NCBI RefSeq assembly: GCF_011759705.1
Contig: NZ_JAAOZF010000002.1
Location: forward strand, 620,001 to 684,000
Origin: Microbacterium ulmi
Lineage (GTDB): Bacteria > Actinomycetota > Actinomycetes > Actinomycetales > Microbacteriaceae
Length of the DNA: 64,000 bases
Direction of reading: 5' to 3'
Under the pieces are notes generated by a model, which saw only the letters and a program-made list of their open reading frames with translations, ran no database searches and was not told the origin of the DNA. Made by a program: the position numbers and the translations under genes. Below are positions 8,179-16,574 of this stretch, piece after piece. The stretch's first letter is position 1. Each line of letters opens with the position of its first letter.

Positions 8179-9231
8179 TCAGCGCCCGCCGTCGGGCCGG
8201 TCGGCCGGCGACTCCTCCTCCGCGGGGGGCGCCGGATCCGCGGAGGCGGACTTCAGCTCCCTGCGGGAGGACGAGATGCTCGCGACGGTCGCGACCGCCA
8301 TCGCCAGCACGATGACCCCGAGCGAGACCCAGGTCGAGATCTGCGGCGCCCACTCGACGTGCTGTCCGCCGTTGATGAACGGCAGCTCGTTCTCGTGGAG
8401 CGCGTGGAAGAAGAGCTTGACGCCGATGAAGGCGAGGATGAACGCGATGCCGTAGTGCAGGTACTTGAGGCGATCGAGCAGCCCGCCCAGCAGGAAGTAC
8501 AGCTGCCGAAGGCCCATGAGCGCGAACAGGTTCGCCGTGAAGACGATGAACGGGCTTCGCGTGATGCCGAAGATCGCCGGGATCGAGTCGATCGCGAAGA
8601 TGAGGTCGGTGAAGCCGATCGCGACGAACACGAGGAGCATCGGCGTCCAGACCTTCTTGCCGCCGAGGATCGTGCGCAGCTTCGAGCCGTCGTAGGAGTC
8701 GCTGATGTCGATGAAGCGGCGCAGGAACCGCACGATCCACGTCTCGGTCTCGGCATCCTGCTCCTGCTTGCCCGGGAACGCCTGCCGCCACGCGGTGAAG
8801 ACGAGGAAGGCGCCGAAGACGTAGAAGATCCAGCTGAAGTTCTCGATGAGCGCGGCGCCCAGCATGATGAAGATCCCGCGCAGCACGAGCGCGATGATGA
8901 TCCCCACCATGAGGACCTCCTGCTGGTAGCGGCGCGGCACGGCGAACTGGCTCATGAGCAGCACGAAGACGAAGAGGTTGTCGATCGAGAGGCTGTACTC
9001 CGTGAGCCAGCCCGCGATGAACTGGCCCATCGCGTCGCTGCTTCCCGTCACTGCGAACAGGATGAAGGCGAACACGATCGCCAGCGCCACGTAGAAGACC
9101 ACCCAGAGGGTGGCCTCCTTGATCGACGGGATGTGCGGGCGCTTGAGGATCAGCAGCAGGTCGGCGACGAGCACGAGCGTCAGCGCGATGAGGGCGCTGA
9201 CTTCGAACCAGACGGGGATCTCGAAGCCCAT
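8179..9231 (-). CDS. TerC family integral membrane protein (probable metal exporter)
   Basis: A 350-residue polytopic membrane protein of the TerC/Alx family, whose members are linked to tellurite resistance and manganese export. About eight or nine hydrophobic segments alternate with the family motifs: SIDNLFVFVLLM in the first half and the related FAIDSIPAIFGITR in the second, each contributing acidic residues thought to coordinate metal. A basic/acidic cytosolic linker (residues 175-205) joins the halves, and a hydrophilic Pro/Glu-rich tail closes the protein. The upstream region holds a probable Mn2+ riboswitch, which supports manganese rather than tellurite as the true substrate. Confidence 0.9.
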   Translation of the reverse strand: MGFEIPVWFEVSALIALTLVLVADLLLILKRPHIPSIKEATLWVVFYVALAIVFAFILFAVTGSSDAMGQFIAGWLTEYSLSIDNLFVFVLLMSQFAVPRRYQQEVLMVGIIIALVLRGIFIMLGAALIENFSWIFYVFGAFLVFTAWRQAFPGKQEQDAETETWIVRFLRRFIDISDSYDGSKLRTILGGKKVWTPMLLVFVAIGFTDLIFAIDSIPAIFGITRSPFIVFTANLFALMGLRQLYFLLGGLLDRLKYLHYGIAFILAFIGVKLFFHALHENELPFINGGQHVEWAPQISTWVSLGVIVLAMAVATVASISSSRRELKSASADPAPPAEEESPADRPDGGR

Positions 9232-9249
9232 GGGAGCCTTTCGGAGGGT

Positions 9250-9357
9250 CGACGGGGATCGAAAGTCTCTCCCCCGCGGACTGCGGTGCGCGACCGGAGA
9301 CCCGACGGCGGGGCTCGTGATGACGGAACGCGCGAAACCGGGATACTCCCTCTCGCG
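9250..9357 (-). ncRNA. probable yybP-ykoY (Mn2+) riboswitch upstream of terC
   Basis: The 5' leader of terC on the minus strand contains, in order, GGGAGTATCC (9341-9350), GTCATCACGAG (9314-9324) and GAGAGACTTTCGATC (9257-9271), embedded in GC-rich complementary stretches. These resemble the conserved loop elements of the yybP-ykoY class (GGGAGUA and the GAGACCUUYG-like element), which sense Mn2+ ahead of terC/alx genes. A TATTCT -10 box lies at 9363-9368, so transcription would start near 9356. The call rests on remembered consensus, not on a covariance search; the exact ends are approximate. Confidence 0.6.
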
Positions 9358-9454
9358 CGATCAGAATACAGGCATGCCCGCGCCGCCGGACGACGGTCCC
9401 GCGATCCGTTCCGGTTCCCGATGAGACGGATGCCGCCTCCGCGACACTGATGGG

Positions 9455-10081
9455 GTGAGAGACAATGATGATCCGCACCGTCGCGACCCTCCGGCCGCGA
9501 CCCGTGAGGCGATCGGACGGGGCATGGCACTGCAGGAGTCGAGGGATGACGCGGTGCTGGTCGCGCGTGCGGCGCGCGGAAGCGAGCAGGCCTTCCGCGA
9601 GCTGTACCGCGCCTACGTGCGGCCCGTGTACTGGCTCGCCCACGCACTCCTGGGAAACCCGTCCGACGCGGAGGACGTGACGCAGGAGACGTTCCTGGTC
9701 GCGTGGCGCAAGATCCCCGACCTGGAGCTGCGCGGCGAGTCGCTGCTGCCGTGGCTCGCGACGGTCTGCCGGTTCCAGGCCGCGAACCGCATCCGTATCC
9801 AGAGGCGCGACCGCGAGCACGCGGGCGCGTCGGCCGACGACACGCTCCCGTCGACGGTGGATGTCGAGCAGCAGGTCATCGGGGCGCAGCTCGCCGACCG
9901 GATCCTGCGCGAGGTGGCGGGGCTCAGCGCCCTCGACCGCGACATCTTCCGGCTGTGCGCCGCGGACGGCTACGCCTACCAGGCTGCCGCCGACGAGCTG
10001 GGCGTGAGCCACGCGGTCGTCAGAAATCGTCTCTCCCGCATCCGCACGCGCCTGCGGACCGTCGTCGAGGAGACATCATGA
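9455..10081 (+). CDS. ECF-type sigma-70 family RNA polymerase sigma factor
   Basis: A 208-residue alternative sigma factor with region 2 (YVRPVYWLAHALLG then PSDAEDVTQETFLVAWRKI, core binding and -10 recognition) and region 4 (LSALDRDIFRLCAADGY then AAADELGVSHAVVRNRL, a helix-turn-helix for the -35). Region 3 is absent, as in ECF factors. The start is the GTG 9455; an ATG at 9524 giving MALQESRDD is an alternative that would remove a hydrophilic 23-residue extension. The stop overlaps the next gene by four bases (ATGA), tying it to a membrane protein that could act as its anti-sigma partner. Target promoters are unknown. Confidence 0.85.
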   Translation: MRDNDDPHRRDPPAATREAIGRGMALQESRDDAVLVARAARGSEQAFRELYRAYVRPVYWLAHALLGNPSDAEDVTQETFLVAWRKIPDLELRGESLLPWLATVCRFQAANRIRIQRRDREHAGASADDTLPSTVDVEQQVIGAQLADRILREVAGLSALDRDIFRLCAADGYAYQAAADELGVSHAVVRNRLSRIRTRLRTVVEETS

Positions 10082-11178
10082 ACGCCACCACGGACTCCGT
10101 CGAGCTCGAGCATCTGCCGGAGCTCGCCGACGAGACCATCGCCCGCATCGAGCACGAGGTCGTGTCGGGCATCCGGCGGGATGCCGCTGCGACGGCGAAG
10201 AGGGCGCGCAGGCGGCGCACGGTCTGGCTGACCAGCGGTGCGGCCGCCGCCGCGATCGTCGTGCTCGCGGTCGTCGCGCCGAGCATCTCGGGCCTCGTCC
10301 TGAGATCGAGCGGCGGCGCGTCCGTCGCCGACACGGCGCAGGCCCCGGCTCCCGCGCAGGTGTTCGAACCCGACTCCGGCGGCGACAGGCTCGGCGCCGA
10401 GGCCGTCTCGGGAGCGTCCGACGGGACCGCCGGTCGCGAGGTCATCGCGACCGCGCGTGCGACGGTGCTCGTGGATGACGCGGCCGCGGCCGCGCGTGCG
10501 ATCGGCGACGCGGCAGCCGAGCGCGGGGGCTACGTCGAGTCGATGACGCTCGACGGCTCGGGCGTCGTCTCGCAGAGCCCCGGGCGCACGACGATCGACG
10601 GCGGCCTCGTCTACGATCCGTCGATGCCGTATCCGCTCGGCGGCGACTGGATCACGGTGCGCGTCCCGGCCGATCAGCTCGCCGACACGATCGCGGCGCT
10701 GTCCGAGCTCGGCGAGGTGCAGGCGTCTGCGATCAACCGCCAGGACGTCACGGAGCAGACGGTCGACCTCCGCGCCCGCATCGACGCCGCTCAGGCGTCC
10801 GTCGACCGGCTCACGGCGCTCATGGCGCAGGCGGGGAGCGTCGCCGACCTGATCACGGCCGAGCAGGCCCTCGCCGACCGCCAGGCGACGCTCGAGTCGT
10901 ACCAGCAGCAGCTCACGTCGCTCGAGAGCCAGATCTCGCTCTCGTCGCTGACGGTGTCGCTCGTCGAGCCGGCCGAGGTCGTGAGAGCCGACCCTGCGGG
11001 TTTCGGCGACGGCATCGTCACGGGGTGGAACTGGCTGCTCGCGACCCTCAACGGCATCGTGATCGCGCTCGGATTCCTGCTTCCGTGGCTCGCCGTCGCG
11101 GCGGTCGCCTGGCTCGTCGTGTGGGGCGTCCGTCGCATCGTGAAGCGCAACCGCGCGGCGAAGACGCCCGTCGATTGA
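10078..11178 (+). CDS. DUF4349 membrane protein, possible anti-sigma partner
   Basis: A 366-residue protein with an N-terminal cytosolic part (about 48 residues, ending in a KRARRRR cluster), a transmembrane helix at roughly 50-72, an outer domain with a long coiled coil (about 240-310, repeated Q/A/L heptads) and a second transmembrane helix near 325-350 followed by a basic tail. The outer part matches DUF4349, which includes the AGREVIATARATV start and the VPADQLADTIAALSELGEV region. It overlaps the sigma factor gene by four bases. In such pairs the membrane protein often controls the sigma factor; here that is inference, since no zinc anti-sigma motif is visible. Confidence 0.75.
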   Translation: MNATTDSVELEHLPELADETIARIEHEVVSGIRRDAAATAKRARRRRTVWLTSGAAAAAIVVLAVVAPSISGLVLRSSGGASVADTAQAPAPAQVFEPDSGGDRLGAEAVSGASDGTAGREVIATARATVLVDDAAAAARAIGDAAAERGGYVESMTLDGSGVVSQSPGRTTIDGGLVYDPSMPYPLGGDWITVRVPADQLADTIAALSELGEVQASAINRQDVTEQTVDLRARIDAAQASVDRLTALMAQAGSVADLITAEQALADRQATLESYQQQLTSLESQISLSSLTVSLVEPAEVVRADPAGFGDGIVTGWNWLLATLNGIVIALGFLLPWLAVAAVAWLVVWGVRRIVKRNRAAKTPVD

Positions 11179-11250
11179 CACGGCGAAGCAGCACCCGCCT
11201 CGATTTGGAACGGATGCCGGGGCCATGCCATAATTGAACGGTTGTGCTTC

Positions 11251-11323
11251 GGCCCCATCGTATAGCGGCCTAGTACGCCGCCCTCTCACGGCGGTAACGC
11301 GGGTTCGAATCCCGCTGGGGTCA
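11251..11323 (+). tRNA. tRNA-Glu (anticodon CTC)
   Basis: A 73-nt tRNA with a 7-bp acceptor stem GGCCCCA/TGGGGTC (one G-U pair), anticodon stem CCGCC/GGCGG with loop CTCTCAC giving anticodon CTC (reads GAG), and T arm GCGGGTTCGAATCCCGC. The CCA end is not encoded. It is followed directly by a strong terminator hairpin. Confidence 0.95.
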
Positions 11324-11324
11324 C

Positions 11325-11368
11325 AAACGACAGAATGCCGGTCCGAAAGGATCGGCATTCTGTCGTTT
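11325..11368 (+). terminator. terminator of tRNA-Glu (copy 1)
   Basis: A 20-bp stem (AAACGACAGAATGCCGGTCC with its complement, one G-U pair) closed by a GAAA tetraloop and ending in TTT, starting two bases after the tRNA. Confidence 0.85.
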
Positions 11369-11484
11369 CCGGCCCCCGGCAGGGTGAGAAGCCGCACGCG
11401 CGGGCGGTCCCGCTGCGCCGGAGGCTCCGCGCAGCGCGCAGCGATGCGTGGAGGGGCGGAGCGGCCGAATCCCGCTGGGGTCAC

Positions 11485-11528
11485 AAACGACAGAATGCCG
11501 GTCCGAAAGGATCGGCATTCTGTCGTTT
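11485..11528 (+). terminator. terminator hairpin, duplicated copy 2
   Basis: Identical in sequence to the hairpin at 11325-11368, carried by the second repeat unit after a copied tRNA-Glu 3' end. It now probably only stops read-through towards the MBL-fold gene. Confidence 0.75.
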
Positions 11529-11670
11529 CCGGCCCCGGCAGGGTGAGAAGCCGCACGCGCGGGCGGTCCCGCTGCGCCCGAGGCTCCGCGCAGCGCGCAG
11601 CGATGCGTGGAGAGCCCGAATCCCGCTGCCGTGGTTGCCCGGGCCTGCTCGCACGCGGTTGACTCGAACC

Positions 11671-12309
11671 ATGCGAGTCACCAAATTCGAACATGCCGCG
11701 CTCTCCGTCGAGAAGGAGGGCAAGACGCTCGTCATCGATCCGGGGAGCTTCACGCTTCCCCTCGAGAGCGTCCAGAACGTCGTCGCCGTCGTCCTCACGC
11801 ACGAGCATCCCGACCACTGGACCGCCGATCATCTCGACCGGCTGCTGTCGTCGTTCCCCGGCATCCCGATCTACGGTCCCGAGGGGCTCGCGCGGGCGGC
11901 CGCCGGCTACGACATCGTCGTCGTCCACGCGGGCGACACCGTCACGGTCGAGCCGTTCACTCTCCGGTTCTTCGGCGGCACGCACAACGTCATCCACGAG
12001 ACGATCCCGGTCGTCGACAACGTCGGCGTGCTCGTCGACGGCGAGTTCTACTACCCGGGCGACTCGTATGCCGTGCCGAAGGGCGCGGACGTCACGCTGC
12101 TGGCGGCGCCGCTCGGGGCACCGTGGCTCAAGATCGGCGAGGCGATGGACTTCGTCCTCGCGGTCGCGCCGCGTCGCGCGTTCGGAACGCACGACATGAC
12201 GCTCTCGGTCATCGGCCGCGGCATGCATCGCGCGCGTCTCACGTGGGCCGTCGAGCAGGGCGGCGGCGAGTTCCTCGTGCTCGAGCCGGGTGACAGCGCG
12301 GAGACGTGA
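11671..12309 (+). CDS. MBL-fold metallo-hydrolase (UlaG-like)
   Basis: A 212-residue metallo-beta-lactamase-fold protein. The metal-binding motif HEHPDH is at residues 44-49; GGTHNVIHETIP supplies a further His region, and YYPGDSY an Asp ligand. A late HDMTLS places another His. Such short UlaG-like proteins are cytosolic hydrolases of unknown substrate in Actinobacteria. The ATG at 11671 begins the conserved MRVTKFEHAA. It stands alone: the repeat region lies upstream and the next gene converges across a bidirectional terminator. Confidence 0.85.
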   Translation: MRVTKFEHAALSVEKEGKTLVIDPGSFTLPLESVQNVVAVVLTHEHPDHWTADHLDRLLSSFPGIPIYGPEGLARAAAGYDIVVVHAGDTVTVEPFTLRFFGGTHNVIHETIPVVDNVGVLVDGEFYYPGDSYAVPKGADVTLLAAPLGAPWLKIGEAMDFVLAVAPRRAFGTHDMTLSVIGRGMHRARLTWAVEQGGGEFLVLEPGDSAET

Positions 12310-12314
12310 CACCC

Positions 12315-12359
12315 GACGAACGGATGCCGCGACCCGGCGGGCCGCGGCATCCGTTCGTC
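12315..12359. terminator. bidirectional terminator between MBL-fold gene and HPr gene
   Basis: A perfect 17-bp inverted repeat (GACGAACGGATGCCGCG, 12315-12331, and its complement at 12343-12359) with an 11-base loop, placed between two convergent genes. It has no clear T-run on either side. Confidence 0.7.
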
Positions 12360-12364
12360 AGCGC

Positions 12365-12634
12365 CTACTGCGCGTCGAGGTCGGTCTCCAGCAGTCCGAC
12401 GAGGTCGTCGAGCGCCTGCTCGGCCCCCTCCCCCTCGGCTTTCAGCGTGACGACGGTGCCCTGCGAGGCGCCGAGGCCCATGAGCGAGAGGATGCTGCCG
12501 GCGTTGAGGTCGGGCCCTCCCTCCACCGCGATCGTGACGGGGATCTTCTTCTCCTGCACGGCCTGCACGAAAAGCTTCGCGGGACGCGCGTGCAGCCCCG
12601 AGCTGCTCGCAATGGTGGCCTGACGTTCTGCCAT
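12365..12634 (-). CDS. ptsH: HPr family phosphocarrier protein
   Basis: Small cytosolic carrier that passes phosphate from enzyme I to the EIIA domains of the PTS. The 89 residues contain the active-site His15 in GLHARPAK and a Ser47 in AGSILSLMGL at the usual regulatory-site position, although Ser phosphorylation is mainly a Firmicutes feature. The ATG at 12634 has a textbook AGGAGG site. It is the last gene of the fruR-fruK-fruA-ptsH run, 14 bp after fruA; no enzyme I gene is in the window. Confidence 0.95.
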   Translation of the reverse strand: MAERQATIASSSGLHARPAKLFVQAVQEKKIPVTIAVEGGPDLNAGSILSLMGLGASQGTVVTLKAEGEGAEQALDDLVGLLETDLDAQ

Positions 12635-12648
12635 TTCTCCTCCTCGGA

Positions 12649-14715
12649 TCATGCCGCTACGGGCACTGCGACCGCGGCATCGGCGGCTTCGAGCTCCTTG
12701 GGAGCGACGAACCGCTTCAGCGCGACGACCAGCAGCGCTGTCACGACCGTACCGGCCGCGAGGGCGACGAGGAAACCCCAGATGGGGTCGATCGCGAAGA
12801 ACACGAAGATGCCACCGTGCGGAGCACGGGACTGGACCGCGAAGATCATGCTCAGCGCACCCGTGACGGCGCCCCCCGCCATGGAGGCGGGAATGACGCG
12901 CAGCGGGTCGGCCGCGGCGAACGGGATCGCCCCTTCCGAGATGAACGAGGCTCCGAGCAGCCACGCGGCCTTGCCGTTCTCGCGCTCCACGGGGGTGAAG
13001 AGGGGACGTGCGATGACGGTCGAGGCGAGGGCCATCGCGAGCGGCGGCACCATTCCGGCGCACATGACCGCCGCCATGATGAGGTACGGCGTCGTGTTGG
13101 TGGCGGATGCCGTGCCCAGCCCCGCGACCGCGAAGGCGTACGCGACCTTGTTGACGGGACCGCCGAGGTCGAAGCACATCATGAGTCCGACGATGACGCC
13201 GACGATCACGATCGCGCCTGTGGCGGCGAGGTCGTTGAGGCCGTTCGTCATCTGCTCCATGAGCCAGGCGATGGGACGGCCGAGGAACAGGATCATGAGC
13301 CCGGACGCCACGATCGAGCCGACGAGCGGGATGATCACGACCGGCATGAGCCCGCGGAGCCACCGGGGAACGTCGAGGCGGCCGAGCCACCACGCGACGA
13401 AGCCCGCGAGTAGGCCGCCGATGATGCCGCCGATGAACCCTGCCGACATGAGCACGGCGACGGCGCCCGCGACGAACCCGGGGGCGATGCCGGGGCGGTC
13501 GGCGATCGCGAAGGCGATGTAGCCCGCGAGGGCCGACACGAGGAATCCCATCGACGTCGACCCGATCATGAACGCGACGGAGCCGAGGTATTGTCCGAGG
13601 CCTCCCGCGGGCAGATCCCACAGGGAGTTCTCGATGATGACCTCTCCGGCGTGTTCCGTGACGTCGTACCCGCCGAGGAGGAAGCCGAGGGCGATGAGAA
13701 GACCGCCGCCCGCGACGAACGGGATCATGTAGCTCACGCCGGTGAGCAGCCACCGCTGGATGCGGGCGCCGGTGCTCTCGTGCGTCGTCGACGAGGCGGC
13801 GATCGTCGCGGTTCCCGTCACACGCTGTGCACCGGGATCGTTCGCAGCGGCGACGGCCTCTCGGATGAGCTGCTGGGGCTGTTCGATGCCCCGCTTGACG
13901 CCGGAGCGCACGACGGGCTTGCCCGCGAATCGCTGCGGCTCGCGCACGTCGACGTCGGTCGCGAAGATGACGGCGTCGGCCGCGTCGATGACGCTCTGCG
14001 GCAGGGCCTTGTATCCGCTCGAGCCCTGCGGCTCGACGACGAGGTCGATGCCGTCGTCCTTCCCGGCGGCCGTGAGCGCGTCGGCGGCCATGAACGTGTG
14101 CGCGATGCCCGTCGCGCAGGCCGTGACCGCGACGATGCGGGCGGGGCGGCCGTCGATCGCGAGCCCGTCGACGAGAGCAGTGGCCGCGTTGGCGGCGCCC
14201 TCGACGGGACGGGCCTGAGCAGACCCGGCGGAGGATCCCTGGGCCTCCGACGCGGGGGGCTGCGCCTCGCCGATCGCGTCCTCGACGATCGCGACGACGG
14301 CGTCCGGGGTCTGCGCCGCGCGCAGGCTCGCGGTGAAGTCGCTCTGCATGAGGCTGCGCGCGAGCTTCGACAGCACGGCGAGGTGCGCCTCCGCCGCGTT
14401 CTCGGGCGCCGCGATGAGGAACACGAGGTCGGCGGGTCCGTCGGGCGCGCCGAAGTCGACGCCCGGCGACAGCCGCGCGAACGCGAGTGACGGCACCGTC
14501 ACGGCCGCGCTCTTCGCGTGCGGGATCGCGATGCCCCCGGGCAGCCCCGTCTCGTCCTTGTCCTCGCGCGCGATCGCATCGGCGGCCAGGGCTGCGGCAT
14601 CCGTCGCTCGGCCCTGGGCTGCGACGCGGCCTGCGAGCGCGCGGATCACGTCGGACTTCGCAGAGCCGAGCTCGACGTCGAGGCTCACGAGCTCTGGGGT
14701 GATGGTGCGGGTCAC
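12649..14715 (-). CDS. fruA: fructose-specific PTS enzyme IIABC
   Basis: Imports fructose and phosphorylates it to fructose-1-phosphate. Three domains lie in one chain of 688 residues: EIIA (about 1-145) with the phospho-His66 in GGIAIPHAK, EIIB (about 190-290) with Cys200 in VTACATGIAHTF, and the membrane EIIC (about 310-675) with some nine hydrophobic segments. A Ser/Ala/Gln-rich linker joins EIIA to EIIB. I choose the GTG at 14715 because it has a GGAGGT site five bases upstream; a TTG at 14727 in the same frame would place the start inside that site. It lies 40 bp after fruK. Confidence 0.93.
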   Translation of the reverse strand: MTRTITPELVSLDVELGSAKSDVIRALAGRVAAQGRATDAAALAADAIAREDKDETGLPGGIAIPHAKSAAVTVPSLAFARLSPGVDFGAPDGPADLVFLIAAPENAAEAHLAVLSKLARSLMQSDFTASLRAAQTPDAVVAIVEDAIGEAQPPASEAQGSSAGSAQARPVEGAANAATALVDGLAIDGRPARIVAVTACATGIAHTFMAADALTAAGKDDGIDLVVEPQGSSGYKALPQSVIDAADAVIFATDVDVREPQRFAGKPVVRSGVKRGIEQPQQLIREAVAAANDPGAQRVTGTATIAASSTTHESTGARIQRWLLTGVSYMIPFVAGGGLLIALGFLLGGYDVTEHAGEVIIENSLWDLPAGGLGQYLGSVAFMIGSTSMGFLVSALAGYIAFAIADRPGIAPGFVAGAVAVLMSAGFIGGIIGGLLAGFVAWWLGRLDVPRWLRGLMPVVIIPLVGSIVASGLMILFLGRPIAWLMEQMTNGLNDLAATGAIVIVGVIVGLMMCFDLGGPVNKVAYAFAVAGLGTASATNTTPYLIMAAVMCAGMVPPLAMALASTVIARPLFTPVERENGKAAWLLGASFISEGAIPFAAADPLRVIPASMAGGAVTGALSMIFAVQSRAPHGGIFVFFAIDPIWGFLVALAAGTVVTALLVVALKRFVAPKELEAADAAVAVPVAA

Positions 14716-14755
14716 GATGACCTCCAATGGTCGGTGCGGGAGTGGTGCGGAAGCG

Positions 14756-15703
14756 TCATGAGAGGCCGGCGATCGCGATGGCGCCGTCGGGGAGGTCGCG
14801 GGGCGAAGGCGCCTGCGTGCCGGGGAGGGATGCCGCGGCCGCGCCGTAGCGGATGGCGCGGCGCAGGCGCTCCTCCGGCCCCTCGCCCTCGGCGGCGGCC
14901 AGCAGGTAGCCGGCGAGCGAGCTGTCGCCGGCGCCGACCGTGCTCGCGACGCGGATGCGCGGCGGCACGGCGGTCCATGCGCCGTCGCCGTCCACGAGCA
15001 CGGCGCCGTGCGCTCCGAGCGTCACGAGGGCCGCGCCGACGGAGCTCGGCACGAGCCGTCGCGCGATGTCGAGCACGGTCCGGGGCAGGTCTCGAGCGTC
15101 GTCGAGCGCGACATCCGCCAGCTCGGCGAGCTCCTCGTCGTTCGGCTTGATGAGATCGGGACGCCCGCTCGCGACGACCGCCGCGAGGGCGGCGCCCGAC
15201 GCGTCGACGGCGATGCGCGGCGCGGCGTCGCCGTAGGCGTCGCGCACCGCTTCGATCACCTGCACGTAGAAGGAGTCGCCGGCGCCGGGCGGGAGCGAGC
15301 CCGCCAGCACGAGCCAGCGCGCGCCCTCGGACGCCGCCACGACGGTGTCGACGATCGCCGCGACGTCGGCCTCGCCCAGTGCCACGCCCGGCAGGTTGAG
15401 CTTCGTCGTGACGCCGGCGGGGTCGGTGATCGTCACGTTCTCGCGGACGTGCCCCGCGATCGGGACACGGCGAGCGACGACGCCGCTCGCACGCAGCGCG
15501 GCATCGAACGGGTCGTCGTCCGCGAGCGGCAGGACCGCGATCGTGTCGACCCCGGCGGCCGCGACGACCCTCGAGACGTTGATGCCCTTGCCTCCCGCGT
15601 CCTCGCGCGCCGACACGGCGGCCTGCACGTCGCCGGGGCGCAGGGGCGCCTCGAGCGTGATGGTGCGGTCGAGCGCAGGGTTCGCCGTGAGCGTCACGAT
15701 CAT
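14756..15703 (-). CDS. fruK: 1-phosphofructokinase
   Basis: PfkB-family kinase converting the fructose-1-phosphate made by FruA to fructose-1,6-bisphosphate for glycolysis. It has the N-terminal MIVTLTANPALDRTI, the signature GGKGINVSRVVAAAG and the C-terminal catalytic stretch STVGAGDSSLAGYLLA, whose Asp is the general base. The start ATG at 15703 overlaps the fruR stop (ATGA) and has a GGAGGTG site eight bases before; an upstream GTG at 15712 is less likely. The product is 315 residues, the normal length. Confidence 0.94.
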   Translation of the reverse strand: MIVTLTANPALDRTITLEAPLRPGDVQAAVSAREDAGGKGINVSRVVAAAGVDTIAVLPLADDDPFDAALRASGVVARRVPIAGHVRENVTITDPAGVTTKLNLPGVALGEADVAAIVDTVVAASEGARWLVLAGSLPPGAGDSFYVQVIEAVRDAYGDAAPRIAVDASGAALAAVVASGRPDLIKPNDEELAELADVALDDARDLPRTVLDIARRLVPSSVGAALVTLGAHGAVLVDGDGAWTAVPPRIRVASTVGAGDSSLAGYLLAAAEGEGPEERLRRAIRYGAAAASLPGTQAPSPRDLPDGAIAIAGLS

Positions 15704-16479
15704 GCGAGCCACACCTCCACGCCCGCCTCGGAGAGTGCCGTCGCGAGCTCGGCGTCGGGCTCGGCATCCGTCACCAGCACATCGATCGCGGAGAGCGGGG
15801 CGAAGCTCACGAGCAACTCTCGGCCGAGCTTCTCGGAGTCGGCGACGAGGACGACTCGGCGTGCGGAGCGGACGATGGCGGCCTTGACCGCGGCCTCGTC
15901 GGGATCCGGCGTGCTGACGCCGAAGCCCGCCGAGAGCCCGTTGGCGCCGAGGAACGCGATGTCGGGGCGCAGCGACTCGATCGCCCGCACCGTGTCGGCG
16001 CCCACGGCCGCGGCCGTGAGCCCGCGAACGCGGCCGCCGACGACCGAGAGCGAGACGGCGGGGACGCCTGCGAGCGTGTGAGCCAGCGTGAGCGCGTGTG
16101 TCACCACCTCGACGGGGCCGCCGTCGAGGTGGGTTGCGAGCCGCGCGGCCACGGCCCCCGTCGTCGTGCCCGCGTCGAAATAGAGCGACCCGCGGAAGCG
16201 CCGGCCGAGGGCCTCGAGCGCTCGCTCGGCGATCGCCGACTTCGCGACGCCGTGGTGCTGCAGCCGCTCGGCGAGCGAGGGCTCCGCGGTGCTCGCCCGC
16301 TCTCGGGGGACGGCGCCGCCGTGAACCCTCCGCAGGATGCCGGCGTTCTCCAGCTGGTCGAGGTCGCGGCGGATCGTCTCGGTCGTGACGTCGAATCGCC
16401 GTGCGAGCTCGACGACGCTCACTCGGCCGTCGTCGCCGAGAAGTCGCTCGATCAGTTCGTGCCGCTCCGTCGCGTACAT
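15700..16479 (-). CDS. fruR: DeoR family regulator of the fructose operon
   Basis: A 259-residue transcription regulator. An N-terminal winged helix-turn-helix (VVELARRFDVTTETIRRDL, about residues 20-40) precedes a sugar-phosphate sensor domain of the DeoR family (FDAGTTTGAVA and FLGANGLSAGFGVSTPD). The frame extends further upstream, but MYATERHELIERLL at 16479 is the conserved start and has a purine-rich site before it. It heads the operon with fruK, fruA and HPr, so it likely represses that operon and releases it on binding a fructose phosphate, as in related systems. Confidence 0.9.
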   Translation of the reverse strand: MYATERHELIERLLGDDGRVSVVELARRFDVTTETIRRDLDQLENAGILRRVHGGAVPRERASTAEPSLAERLQHHGVAKSAIAERALEALGRRFRGSLYFDAGTTTGAVAARLATHLDGGPVEVVTHALTLAHTLAGVPAVSLSVVGGRVRGLTAAAVGADTVRAIESLRPDIAFLGANGLSAGFGVSTPDPDEAAVKAAIVRSARRVVLVADSEKLGRELLVSFAPLSAIDVLVTDAEPDAELATALSEAGVEVWLA

Positions 16480-16574
16480 TCCCGCCCCCTCGTCAGTATC
16501 CACACAATACAACACATACAAACATATACACAACACGTTTCCCAGACGTTCCCACGAGGTCATAGAGTCGGCTC
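16480..16574. promoter_or_regulatory. fruR promoter and probable operator region
   Basis: This gap between two divergent genes is markedly AT-rich for the genome. On the minus strand it holds repeated TGT-type words (about 16499-16538: TGTGTATATG, TTTGTATGTG, TTGTATTGTG), which suit tandem DeoR-family binding. A GATACT -10 box (16495-16500) has a TTTGTA -35-like box 16 bp before it. The region also contains the promoter of the rightward phosphotransferase gene. Confidence 0.5.

Larger units (their letters stand above)
11306..11628. repeat. tandem duplication of the tRNA-Glu 3' end plus terminator unit
   Basis: A unit of about 160 bp runs from the T arm of tRNA-Glu (11306) to 11465. It is repeated from 11466 to 11616 with only small changes (one lost C, one C/G swap, a shorter joint), and a third start (CGAATCCCGCTG, 11617-11628) follows. 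Each unit contains the last 18 bases of the tRNA, a terminator hairpin and about 95 bp of GC-rich DNA. It may stem from slippage or from past insertion and excision at the tRNA 3' end. Confidence 0.9.

Noticed and set aside
8179..9231. Tellurite resistance as the function of the TerC protein
   Set aside because: No other ter genes are nearby and the leader looks like a Mn2+ riboswitch, so metal homeostasis is more likely.
9703..10077. Upstream extension of the DUF4349 frame
   Set aside because: It lies within the sigma factor gene in another frame; the ATGA overlap at 10078 gives the natural start.
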